In this document: in pieces, positions 1 to 5,743 of the stretch
Layout of the letters: each line of letters begins with the position of its first letter
How positions within the stretch are numbered: position 1 is the first letter of the stretch
Made by a program: the position numbers and the translations under genes
The notes under the pieces: model-generated
The model's input: the letters and a program-made list of their open reading frames with translations, nothing else
Databases searched by the model: none
Told to the model about the DNA's origin: nothing
Source of the DNA: DASUWK01 sp036378435
Lineage (GTDB): Bacteria > Chloroflexota > Dormibacteria > Dormibacterales > Dormibacteraceae
Reading direction: 5' to 3'
Length of the DNA stretch: 9,377 bases
NCBI GenBank assembly: GCA_036378435.1
Contig: DASUWK010000050.1
Location: 1-9,377 of the forward strand

Positions 1-6
1 TCGCGG

Positions 7-360
7 CTACTGGTTTTCGCGTGCCACCTCCACCAGGCGGGCAAAGGAGCCGCTGTCGCGCACAGCCAGGTCGGCCAGCACCTTGCGGTCTATCTCCACC
101 CCGGCCTGGCGAAGGCCGTGCATGAACCGGTTGTAGGGCAGCCCACCCTGGCGGGCCGCAGCGTTGATCCGAGCGATCCAAAGGCGCCGCATATCGCGCT
201 TGCGTGCGCGGCGGTCGCGGAACGAGTACGCGAGCGCGTGCAGCACCGCCTCGTTGGCCGGTCGGAAGAGCAGCTTCTTGGAAAGGCGAAAGCCCTTCGC
301 GCGCTCGAGGACCGCTTTGTGCCGGCGGTGCGCGGTGACGCCGCGCTTGACCCGTGCCAT
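7..360 (-). CDS. rplT: 50S ribosomal protein L20
   Basis: This gene encodes L20, a primary 23S rRNA-binding protein needed for early assembly of the 50S subunit. The 117-residue product has the normal family length. It opens with MARVKRG, has a very basic helical N-terminal half (residues 1-60), and carries the conserved segments KGFR, FRDRRARKRDMR and RLWIARINAA. The start is ATG at 358-360, only 3 nt after the rpmI TAG. There is no strong Shine-Dalgarno sequence; the nearest candidate is a run of five G in the mRNA, 8 nt upstream. Translation is therefore probably coupled to rpmI, as known for L35/L20 in other bacteria. The TAG stop is at 7-9 and the transcript continues out of the window. 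The identification is secure. Confidence 0.97.
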   Translation of the reverse strand: MARVKRGVTAHRRHKAVLERAKGFRLSKKLLFRPANEAVLHALAYSFRDRRARKRDMRRLWIARINAAARQGGLPYNRFMHGLRQAGVEIDRKVLADLAVRDSGSFARLVEVARENQ

Positions 361-363
361 CCC

Positions 364-558
364 CTAAGCCCCCAGCGCCCGCCGCACCTGGGACTGGTCT
401 CCGGACGAGACCTCTTCCGGGTTGTGGTAGTGGCGCTTGCGCTTGGCCGATTTCCAGTTGCGGATGTGGCTCTCGCGTGTCTTCCGGCGGATGAGCTTGC
501 CGTTCTTGGTGATCCGGAAGCGGTCGGCGTGACCCTTGCGAGTTTTGAGCTTAGGCAC
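364..558 (-). CDS. rpmI: 50S ribosomal protein L35
   Basis: This gene encodes the small basic 50S protein L35, at the usual length of 64 residues. It begins MPKLKTRKGHADRF and is dense in Lys/Arg, with the typical middle segment KLIRRKTRESHI. The start is GTG at 556-558, which overlaps the infC stop by 8 nt. A strong AAGGAGG Shine-Dalgarno sequence at 571-577 lies inside the infC coding region, 12 nt before the GTG. That spacing is rather long and suggests partial dependence on infC translation. The stop at 364-366 is 3 nt before rplT. Order and overlap match the infC-rpmI-rplT operon found throughout bacteria, where L20 often represses its own operon. No L20-binding mimic could be identified by eye. 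Confidence 0.96.
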   Translation of the reverse strand: MPKLKTRKGHADRFRITKNGKLIRRKTRESHIRNWKSAKRKRHYHNPEEVSSGDQSQVRRALGA

Positions 559-1096
559 TGGCCGGTGCGACCTCCTTCTCGTGCTTGCGAGTGGGCGCCA
601 GGATCATGTGCAGGTTGCGGCCTTCCATCAGCGGCTGCCGCTCGACGACGGCCAAGCCCTCGGCCTCCTGCGCCACGCGGTCCAGGAGCTTGCGTCCGAT
701 CTCCTGGTGGACCATCTCGCGGCCCCTGAACATGATCGTCACCTTCACCTTCTCGCCTTGCTCGAGGAACTGTCGCACGCCTTTGAACTTGGTCTGGAAG
801 TCGTGCTCGGCAACCTTCGGTCGCAGCTTCATCTCCTTCAGCCGCACCGTGGCCTGCTTTCGCCGGGCTTCCTTCTCCTTCCTGATGGTCTCGTACTTGT
901 ACCGGCCGTAGTCCATCAGACGGCATACCGGTGGGTTCGCCTGCGGGGCGACCTCCACGAGATCGAGCCCCTTCTCCCCTGCGATTCGCAGGGCCGCGTC
1001 CAGGCTCAACACCCCGAGCTGGTTGTTCTGGTCGTCGATCAGCCGGACTTCCGCGGCGCGGATCTGATCGTTGATCCGGAGCTCCTTAAACGGGAT
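551..1096 (-). CDS. infC: Translation initiation factor IF-3, probable ATC start
   Basis: IF3 binds the 30S subunit, blocks premature 50S joining and monitors start-codon and initiator-tRNA pairing. The N-terminal domain contains RINDQIR and the conserved LVEVAPQANPPVCRLMDYG segment. A Lys/Arg-rich linker follows, then the C-terminal domain with KVKVTIMFRGREM and the final GRNLHMILAP strand. The first standard start codon in frame (GTG at 1010-1012) falls in the middle of the N-terminal domain and would remove the essential RIND...QLG strand. Upstream of it the frame is open to a TAG at 1124-1126 and contains no ATG, GTG or TTG. I place the start at ATC 1094-1096, which has AGGTGG 6 nt upstream and gives 181 residues. 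Its N terminus then has exactly the length of the B. subtilis IF3 N terminus. ATC 1073-1075 is a weaker alternative. infC overlaps rpmI by 8 nt. Confidence 0.9.
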   Translation of the reverse strand: MPFKELRINDQIRAAEVRLIDDQNNQLGVLSLDAALRIAGEKGLDLVEVAPQANPPVCRLMDYGRYKYETIRKEKEARRKQATVRLKEMKLRPKVAEHDFQTKFKGVRQFLEQGEKVKVTIMFRGREMVHQEIGRKLLDRVAQEAEGLAVVERQPLMEGRNLHMILAPTRKHEKEVAPASA

Positions 1097-1102
1097 GTGT
1101 AC

Positions 1103-1108
1103 CCACCT
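1103..1108 (-). promoter_or_regulatory. Ribosome binding site for infC (AGGTGG)
   Basis: The mRNA-sense hexamer AGGTGG lies 6 nt before the proposed ATC start of infC at 1094-1096. Spacing and match to AGGAGG are good, which supports this ATC over others. It is one of three Shine-Dalgarno-like purine tracts within about 60 nt here. Confidence 0.55.
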
Positions 1109-1131
1109 CGACCTGGTTCTGGGCTATGCGC

Positions 1132-1139
1132 GTCCTCCT
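1132..1139 (-). promoter_or_regulatory. Orphan Shine-Dalgarno sequence (AGGAGGAC) upstream of infC
   Basis: The mRNA-sense string AGGAGGAC is a near-perfect anti-16S match, but no ATG, GTG or TTG follows at normal spacing. An ATA triplet at 1125-1127 sits 4 nt after it and opens a 13-codon frame, not in phase with infC. That frame ends in TAA at 1086-1088. The site may be a ribosome standby site for infC, the start of a leader peptide, or chance. What is seen is the motif; any role is inferred. Confidence 0.4.
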
Positions 1140-1165
1140 GATTGGTTGGTAATTACGAACGTCGA

Positions 1166-1183
1166 CCGGGAAGTGATTCCCAG
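1166..1183 (-). other. Small hairpin in the thrS-infC spacer
   Basis: In the mRNA sense the string CTGGGAATCACTTCCCGG folds into a stem of seven pairs (one of them G-U) with a 4-nt TCAC loop. No U-tract follows, so it is not a typical intrinsic terminator. It could be a processing site, an attenuating element or a chance inverted repeat. It starts about 20 nt after the thrS stop. Confidence 0.35.
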
Positions 1184-1204
1184 TTGGCGCGAAGCGAAAT
1201 CATA

Positions 1205-3022
1205 TCAGCGCCTTCGCTCGCGGACTTCCAGCGCCACGCGGCCGATGAATTCGTCGAGCGGCTCGTCCGTCTGCGCCCCAGCGCGGTCGCGCACGCTGAC
1301 CCGCCGAGCCTCGGCCTCGCGGTCTCCGACGACGGCCATGTAGGGCACCTTCTGCCGCTGCCACTCGCGGATCTTTTTCTGCATCCGCTCGGCGCGGCGG
1401 TCGACCTCCACGCGCAGTCCGCGCTCGCGCAGCTCGGCCGCGACGCCGTCGGCGTACGGGATGTGGTCGTCCGTGATCGGGATCACCGCCACCTGGACGG
1501 GGTGCAGCCAGGTCGGGAAGGCGCCGGCGTATCGCTCGATGAGGTAGCTGAACAGCCGCTCCATCGACCCGGCCGCGCCCCGGTGCACCATGACCGGACG
1601 CTGCCGCGAGCCGTCCTCGGCCACGTACTCGAGGCCGAACCGCTCGGGCAGCTGGAAGTCCACCTGGACCGTCGAGTTCGTGAACTCGCGGCGGTGCGCG
1701 TCCTTGACCTGGAAGTCGATCTTCGGACCGTAGAAGGCAGCCTCGCCCTCACCGATCTGGAACTTCTGACCGAGCGACTCCAGCGCGTCCGCGAGCGCCT
1801 TCTCGGCGCGGTCCCACTCGGCGTCCGTCCCGAGCCGCTTGGATGCATCGAGATCGCGAGTCGAGAGCCGGTACCAGAAGTCCTCGATGCCGAGCACCTC
1901 GGAGAAGAAGAGCGCCAGCTCGATGGCGCCGCGAACCTCTTCCTGGATCTGCTCGGGGGTGCAGAAGATGTGGGAGTCGTTGAGCGCGAAGACTCGCACC
2001 CGGTTGAGTCCGATCAAGGTGCCGGAACGCTCGTAGCGCCAGTTGTTCCCGATCTCGGCGATGCGCAGAGGAAGGTCGCGATAGCTGCGCAGCTCGGATT
2101 GGTAGACGACGATGTGATGCGGGCAGTTGACCGGCCGCAGCTCGAGCTCCTCGCCGTCCTCGAAGACCATCGGCGGGTACATGTTCTCGACGAACTTCTC
2201 GGCATGGCCGCTCTCGCGATAGAGATCCATGCGGGCCACGTCCGGCGTCCGGACGTGCAGGTAGCCGCGCGCCACCTCCTCGTCCACGATGAAGCGCTCC
2301 AGCTCGCGCCTGATCGTCGCGCCGTTGGGCAGCCAGATCGGCAGGCCGGCGCCCACCCGCTCGTCGACCATGAAGAGCTTGAGCTCACGGCCGAGCCGCT
2401 TGTGGTCCCGCCGCTCCGCCTCCTCGAGGAACTCGAGGTACTTGGCCAGCTCGTCCTTGGTCGGCCAGGCGGTGCCCCACACCCTTTGCAGCTGCTTCAG
2501 CTTCTCGTCGCCCCAGAGGTAGGCGCCCGACACGCGCTGCAGCTTGAAAGCTCGGAGGTCGCCCGCCTTCTCAACGTGTGGGCCCCGGCAGAGGTCGACA
2601 AAGTCCCCCGTCCGGTAGAGGCTGACCTCGCCGCCGTCGGCGCCCTCACCGCCCTCTTCGGGCACCTTCCGCTCGATCAGGTCGACCTTGTAGTCCTGGC
2701 CGAGCCTTCTGAACTCCTCGATGGCCTCGGCCCGGGGCAGGAAGACATGCTCGAACGGCGGGCTCTCCTTGACGATCCGCCGCATCTCCGTCTCGATCGC
2801 CTTCAGGTCCTCCTCGTTCAGCGGCCGGTCGAGGTCGAACTCGTAGAAGAACCCGGGCGGTTCCTCCGTGTACGGCCCGACCACGTACTTGGCGTCCGGA
2901 TGAAGGCGCAGAACGGCTGCCGCCAGGATGTGCGCGGCCGAGTGCCGCAGCATGTTGACCGGGTCGGCGGCCGCCTCGGCGGTTCGGTTCGGCGGCATGG
3001 TCCGGTCAGTATAGGAACGCAC
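1205..3022 (-). CDS. thrS: Threonyl-tRNA synthetase lacking the TGS domain
   Basis: This class II synthetase charges tRNA-Thr. The 605-residue protein lacks the N-terminal TGS domain of the roughly 640-residue E. coli form and opens almost directly with the N2 editing domain. The editing-site HxxxH (His27, His31) and CxxxH (Cys145, His149) are both present, so deacylation of Ser-tRNA-Thr is probably retained. In the catalytic core, motif 1 is near 226-245 and motif 2 is RYERSGTLIG (329-338). The zinc ligands are Cys300, His351 and His480, and motif 3 surrounds GSMER (485-489). The anticodon-binding domain fills the last 100 or so residues, including KIREWQRQKVPYM. One small departure is CPHH at 300-303 where E. 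coli has CPGH. The GTG start at 3020-3022 is chosen because AGGAGGG lies 8 nt upstream; ATG at 2996-2998 (597 residues) is the alternative. It heads the thrS-infC-rpmI-rplT cluster. Confidence 0.96.
   Translation of the reverse strand: MRSYTDRTMPPNRTAEAAADPVNMLRHSAAHILAAAVLRLHPDAKYVVGPYTEEPPGFFYEFDLDRPLNEEDLKAIETEMRRIVKESPPFEHVFLPRAEAIEEFRRLGQDYKVDLIERKVPEEGGEGADGGEVSLYRTGDFVDLCRGPHVEKAGDLRAFKLQRVSGAYLWGDEKLKQLQRVWGTAWPTKDELAKYLEFLEEAERRDHKRLGRELKLFMVDERVGAGLPIWLPNGATIRRELERFIVDEEVARGYLHVRTPDVARMDLYRESGHAEKFVENMYPPMVFEDGEELELRPVNCPHHIVVYQSELRSYRDLPLRIAEIGNNWRYERSGTLIGLNRVRVFALNDSHIFCTPEQIQEEVRGAIELALFFSEVLGIEDFWYRLSTRDLDASKRLGTDAEWDRAEKALADALESLGQKFQIGEGEAAFYGPKIDFQVKDAHRREFTNSTVQVDFQLPERFGLEYVAEDGSRQRPVMVHRGAAGSMERLFSYLIERYAGAFPTWLHPVQVAVIPITDDHIPYADGVAAELRERGLRVEVDRRAERMQKKIREWQRQKVPYMAVVGDREAEARRVSVRDRAGAQTDEPLDEFIGRVALEVRERRR
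3008..3013 (-). promoter_or_regulatory. Possible -10 element (TATACT) inside the thrS start region
   Basis: The mRNA-sense TATACT matches five of six bases of the sigma-70 -10 consensus and ends 9 nt before ATG 2996-2998. This geometry could give a leaderless or near-leaderless thrS transcript from that ATG. No -35 box is visible 16-18 nt upstream, where the sequence is instead the Shine-Dalgarno tract of the GTG start. It may be chance. Confidence 0.2.
3013..3017 (+). promoter_or_regulatory. Ribosome binding site for the DedA gene (AGGAA)
   Basis: AGGAA lies 6 nt upstream of TTG 3024-3026 on the plus strand, inside the first codons of the divergent thrS. It supports the TTG start, since a TAG at 3012-3014 closes the frame further upstream and the next ATG/GTG/TTG would remove the conserved PFPGE motif. 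Confidence 0.45.
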
Positions 3023-3023
3023 T

Positions 3024-3617
3024 TTGCATTCCCTCCTGCAGGTCGCCGACCGGCTGGGCTACCCCGCCGCAGCGCTCGGAATCCTCATCGAGAGCGTCGG
3101 CATCCCCTTCCCTGGTGAGACGGCGCTGCTGATCGTGGCCGCCTACGCGGCGGCCGGGCACCTGGCCATCGGGCTGGTGATCCTGTTCGGGTTTGCCGGC
3201 GCCACGCTGGGCGGCGACATCGGCTACGCGATCGGCTACTTCGGCGGCCGGCCGCTGGTCGAGCGTGTGTTCAGGCTCTTGCGCGTCAGCCCGAGGCGCC
3301 TCGCACAGACGGAGGAGTTCTTCGCGCGCCACGGCGCCAAGGCGATGTTCGTCGCGCGTTTCGTGATCGGCGCCCGCTCATACGGCTCGATGCTGGCCGG
3401 CATGGCGCGCATGCCGCTCCTGCATTTCCAGATCTACAGCACCGCGGGCAGCGCGCTGTGGGCCGTCGTGATCGGGCTGCTCGGCTACTTCCTCGGCCAC
3501 AACCTTCCCCTGCTGGAGAAGGTCATCCGCGACGTCGGCATCGCCGGCGCCGTCCTGATCGGAGCGGCGCTGCTCGTCACCTACTTGGTGGCGCGGCGCC
3601 GCGGGGTACGTATCTGA
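3024..3617 (+). CDS. DedA-family (VTT domain) integral membrane protein
   Basis: The 197-residue product has the DedA/SNARE-associated (VTT) fold of the inner membrane. Family members are implicated in lipid-carrier or phospholipid translocation and in membrane homeostasis; the substrate here cannot be read from sequence. Visible signatures are ESVGIPFPGE (23-32), a glycine-rich membrane segment containing GGDIGYAIGYFGG, FFARHG, and RFVIGARSYGSMLAGMARM, the equivalent of the canonical RF-PG-R--AG-M block. A final hydrophobic helix is followed by a basic RRRGVRI tail. The start is TTG with AGGAA 6 nt upstream; no ATG or GTG is available near it. It is the only plus-strand gene here. Its start is 1 nt from the thrS GTG and its 3' end overlaps the MFS gene by 41 nt. 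The specific paralogue is not assignable. Confidence 0.92.
   Translation: MHSLLQVADRLGYPAAALGILIESVGIPFPGETALLIVAAYAAAGHLAIGLVILFGFAGATLGGDIGYAIGYFGGRPLVERVFRLLRVSPRRLAQTEEFFARHGAKAMFVARFVIGARSYGSMLAGMARMPLLHFQIYSTAGSALWAVVIGLLGYFLGHNLPLLEKVIRDVGIAGAVLIGAALLVTYLVARRRGVRI
3031..3037 (-). promoter_or_regulatory. Ribosome binding site for thrS (AGGAGGG)
   Basis: The mRNA-sense AGGAGGG lies 8 nt before GTG 3020-3022. It is the strongest well-spaced Shine-Dalgarno sequence in the window and decides the thrS start in favour of GTG. The same bases encode residues 3-5 of the divergent DedA protein. Confidence 0.65.
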
Positions 3618-4935
3618 GTCCCAGGAAGGCCGGTACGGCGAGCAGTGCCCCGACCCCCGCGATCACCCAGGTGGTGCCCAAGATGTCCGCGAGGACGGCG
3701 GCGACCAGGATCGGAATGGCGGCCACCCCGTTGATGACCATGAACAGGAGCGCGAAGACACGACCGCGAACCCGCTCGGTCGTATGGACCATCAGGTAGG
3801 TCAGCGCGGGGATCATCAGGCTGCCGAACTCGAGCCCGAGGACGAACGCGCACAGTGCTCCAAAGATGCGCGTGTGGCCTTCGATGAGCGGCACGAACCG
3901 GGTGATCAGCTGCCCGCCGGCGAGCACGATCAAGGTCGCGCCCATCGCCAGCAGCGTCCCGAACAGCAGCAGGCGCTGACTCCAGCGATCGACCAGCGTG
4001 CGCAGGAGGCCGGCGCTGATGATCGCGCCGATGATCGCCGGGACCAGGATGATGTAGGTCTCGGAAGGCGAGATCCCCAGCACCGTCTTCACGTATGCCG
4101 GCGCCAGCGTGAAGATCAGCAGGAGGACCAGGACGGCCAGAGACAGCTGGCCGAAGCCGATCATCAGGACGCTGGAATTGCGCAGGGTGTCGACGCCCTC
4201 CATGATCTCGACCCAGACCTGCTTGAACGGGTGGCGCTGCTCGACTGAGAACTTGGGCGGCAGCTTTGGGATCTGGGCCAGCCAGATGCACAGCGCGGCC
4301 GCCACGAAGAGGAGAGCGGCGATCCAGTAGGGCAGGTAGAGGTCGACGCCCGAGAGGATCGGGGCGAGCGCGCCGCCGATCATCAGCGTCAGCACCAGCG
4401 TCACCATCACCAGCGAGTTGGCGGCCAGCAGCGCGCGCTTGGGCAGCACGCTGGGGATCGCCGCCGCCTCCGACGGGCTGAACACCTGGCCGGTGGCGCT
4501 GACGGCGAACGTGATCGCGAGCAGGTGGTAGAAGTCGCGGTTGACCAGCGGGATGAAGGCGGCGATGGGGATCAGCGCGATGAGGCCGGCTCGGATGAAG
4601 TTCGCCAGCACCATGATCACGCGCCGGTCGTGACGGTCCGCGAAGACCCCGGCCAGTGGAGAGATCAGGACCGCCGGGACGGTGTACGAGAGCAGCGTGA
4701 ACGCCACCTGCGAGCTGCCGCCGGCCACCTGGTAAGCCAGGATCAGCAGCGAGAACATCATGAATTTGTCGGCGACCTGGGACGCCAGCTGAGCGAACCA
4801 GATGAGGCGAAACGCCGGCTGCTTGATGACGAAGCGAAGACCCTCTTCCGCCTCGTGGACCAACTCGGCCGGAAAGTGCTCCGGGGCCGGCTTCGGCGCA
4901 GCCGTCACGTCGGCAAGGTTAAGACGCGAGCTCAA
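3577..4935 (-). CDS. MFS transporter, MFS_3 / EntS-like efflux type
   Basis: This 452-residue membrane protein has about twelve hydrophobic helices in two halves. The MFS motif A-like GVFADRHDRR is at 96-105, after the second helix. A soluble proline-rich stretch of about 40 residues precedes helix 1. A segment there (EGLRFVIKQPAFRLIW) resembles the central-loop segment entering the second half (EGVDTLRNSSVLMI), consistent with the internal duplication of MFS proteins. It is most like drug or siderophore exporters of the MFS_3 group; the substrate is unknown. The assigned TTG start (4933-4935) overlaps rsmA by 17 nt and has only a weak GGGAAG 9 nt upstream. GTG 4906-4908 would shorten the protein by nine residues. 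It is the last gene of the rsmI-rsmA run and ends convergently inside the DedA gene. The family is clear; the start is uncertain. Confidence 0.9.
   Translation of the reverse strand: MSSRLNLADVTAAPKPAPEHFPAELVHEAEEGLRFVIKQPAFRLIWFAQLASQVADKFMMFSLLILAYQVAGGSSQVAFTLLSYTVPAVLISPLAGVFADRHDRRVIMVLANFIRAGLIALIPIAAFIPLVNRDFYHLLAITFAVSATGQVFSPSEAAAIPSVLPKRALLAANSLVMVTLVLTLMIGGALAPILSGVDLYLPYWIAALLFVAAALCIWLAQIPKLPPKFSVEQRHPFKQVWVEIMEGVDTLRNSSVLMIGFGQLSLAVLVLLLIFTLAPAYVKTVLGISPSETYIILVPAIIGAIISAGLLRTLVDRWSQRLLLFGTLLAMGATLIVLAGGQLITRFVPLIEGHTRIFGALCAFVLGLEFGSLMIPALTYLMVHTTERVRGRVFALLFMVINGVAAIPILVAAVLADILGTTWVIAGVGALLAVPAFLGLRYVPRGAAPPSR
3592..3603. repeat. 12-bp perfect palindrome in the convergent gene overlap
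   Basis: The string CGCGGCGCCGCG is its own reverse complement. It lies inside the 41-nt region shared by the 3' ends of the DedA and MFS genes, where it also encodes the arginine-rich DedA tail. Without a T-tract on either side it is not a standard terminator, though its position between converging genes makes a weak two-way pause site conceivable. Confidence 0.3.
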
Positions 4936-5743
4936 GGTAGAGCGCTTCCCATTCCGCGAGTGAAAGGGTTTCGGCGCGCCGCGTCGGATCGATGCCGAGC
5001 CTTAAGGCGGCCTCGCCGCGAGAGCCGGTCACGCGGGCCAGCACGGGCCCGAGCTGTTTGCGGCGGAACTGGAACACCTGCTCGACGAAACGAAAGAAGG
5101 CCGGCAAGTCTGGCACCTGCACCGCCGGTCGGGCCCTCACTTCGAGCACGACGAGCGCCGATTCGACCTTGGGTGGAGGGTCGAATGCGCGCGGCGGCAG
5201 CAAGAACTCGAGCCGAGCCTCCGCATAGACCTGGACGGCGACGGTCGCAAGGCTGGCGCCGTGGCTCGCCGTCCAGCGCTCCGCGACTTCGCGCTGCACC
5301 ACCAGCGCCAGGCGCCGCGGGCGGGGCTCGTTCTCCAACAGCCGCCTGATCAAAGCGCCCGTGAGGTAGTACGGGATGTTGCCGGCCACCAGCTCGTCGC
5401 CGGTCGGGAAGAGCTCGCCGAGGTCGAGCTTCATGATGTCCGCCTCGAGCACCTCGACATTGGCGAACGCCCGCACGGTCGAGCGCAGGGCGTGGCTAAG
5501 CCGCCGATCGAGCTCGACGGCGACCAGACGGCCGCAGGCCGGCGCGAGGGCGACCGTGAGCGTTCCCGCCCCCGCGCCCACCTCGAGCACCTCGTCGTCC
5601 GGGCGCGGGCCGAGCACGTCCGCGATCCGATCACGCAGCTCCGGGTCGATCAGGAAGTTCTGACCGAGGCGTTTCTTTGCCTGGATGCCGTGCCGGCTCA
5701 GGAGCACCTCCAGGTCCGCCGGCCGGGCCGGGTCGAGGCTCAC
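4919..5743 (-). CDS. rsmA: 16S rRNA dimethyladenosine transferase RsmA (KsgA)
   Basis: RsmA dimethylates the two adjacent adenines A1518 and A1519 (E. coli numbering) in helix 45 of 16S rRNA and acts as a late checkpoint in 30S assembly. The 274 residues match the family length. Visible motifs are KKRLGQNFL (23-31), the SAM-binding LEVGAGAGTLT (53-63), acidic Glu77/Asp79 ending strand 2, the catalytic NIPYY (122-126), and the C-terminal FRRKQL characteristic of the rRNA dimethylase family. The start is GTG at 5741-5743, overlapping the tatD TGA by 4 nt (GTGA). No Shine-Dalgarno sequence is evident, so re-initiation after tatD is likely. In many bacteria rsmA follows tatD or lies close to it, which supports the assignment. 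Its 3' end overlaps the MFS gene. Confidence 0.97.
   Translation of the reverse strand: MSLDPARPADLEVLLSRHGIQAKKRLGQNFLIDPELRDRIADVLGPRPDDEVLEVGAGAGTLTVALAPACGRLVAVELDRRLSHALRSTVRAFANVEVLEADIMKLDLGELFPTGDELVAGNIPYYLTGALIRRLLENEPRPRRLALVVQREVAERWTASHGASLATVAVQVYAEARLEFLLPPRAFDPPPKVESALVVLEVRARPAVQVPDLPAFFRFVEQVFQFRRKQLGPVLARVTGSRGEAALRLGIDPTRRAETLSLAEWEALYLELAS

Larger units (their letters stand above)
1097..1204 (-). other. thrS-infC intergenic leader
   Basis: This 108-nt spacer separates the thrS stop from the proposed infC start and is the largest non-coding gap in the window. In the mRNA sense it holds a short hairpin (1166-1183), an AT-richer patch with TAATTA near 1148-1153, the orphan AGGAGGAC, and the infC ribosome binding site. 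I see no convincing -35/-10 pair and no T-rich tract after the hairpin. thrS and infC are therefore probably cotranscribed, with the spacer acting as a leader for infC. Confidence 0.5.

Noticed and set aside
1010..1012. GTG as the infC start
   Set aside because: It would delete the conserved N-terminal strand of IF3, whose residues are clearly encoded upstream in the same frame.
1097..1111. T-box-like string (AGGTGGGTAC) before infC
   Set aside because: It resembles the AGGGTGGNACC element only loosely. There is no specifier-loop or terminator structure, and infC is not a usual T-box target.
1125..1127. ATA after AGGAGGAC as the infC start itself
   Set aside because: It is out of frame with infC and reaches a TAA at 1086-1088. 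Only an indel or a frameshift could connect them.
1142..3118. A 658-codon open frame on the plus strand opposite thrS
   Set aside because: thrS on the minus strand is unmistakable. The plus-strand translation is a His/Leu/Glu/Arg/Val-rich product with no recognisable domain, typical of the antisense frame of a GC-rich gene.
4109..4330. Plus-strand small open frames opposite the MFS and rsmA genes
   Set aside because: They overlap strongly supported minus-strand genes, have no good ribosome binding site or domain, and show antisense-type composition.
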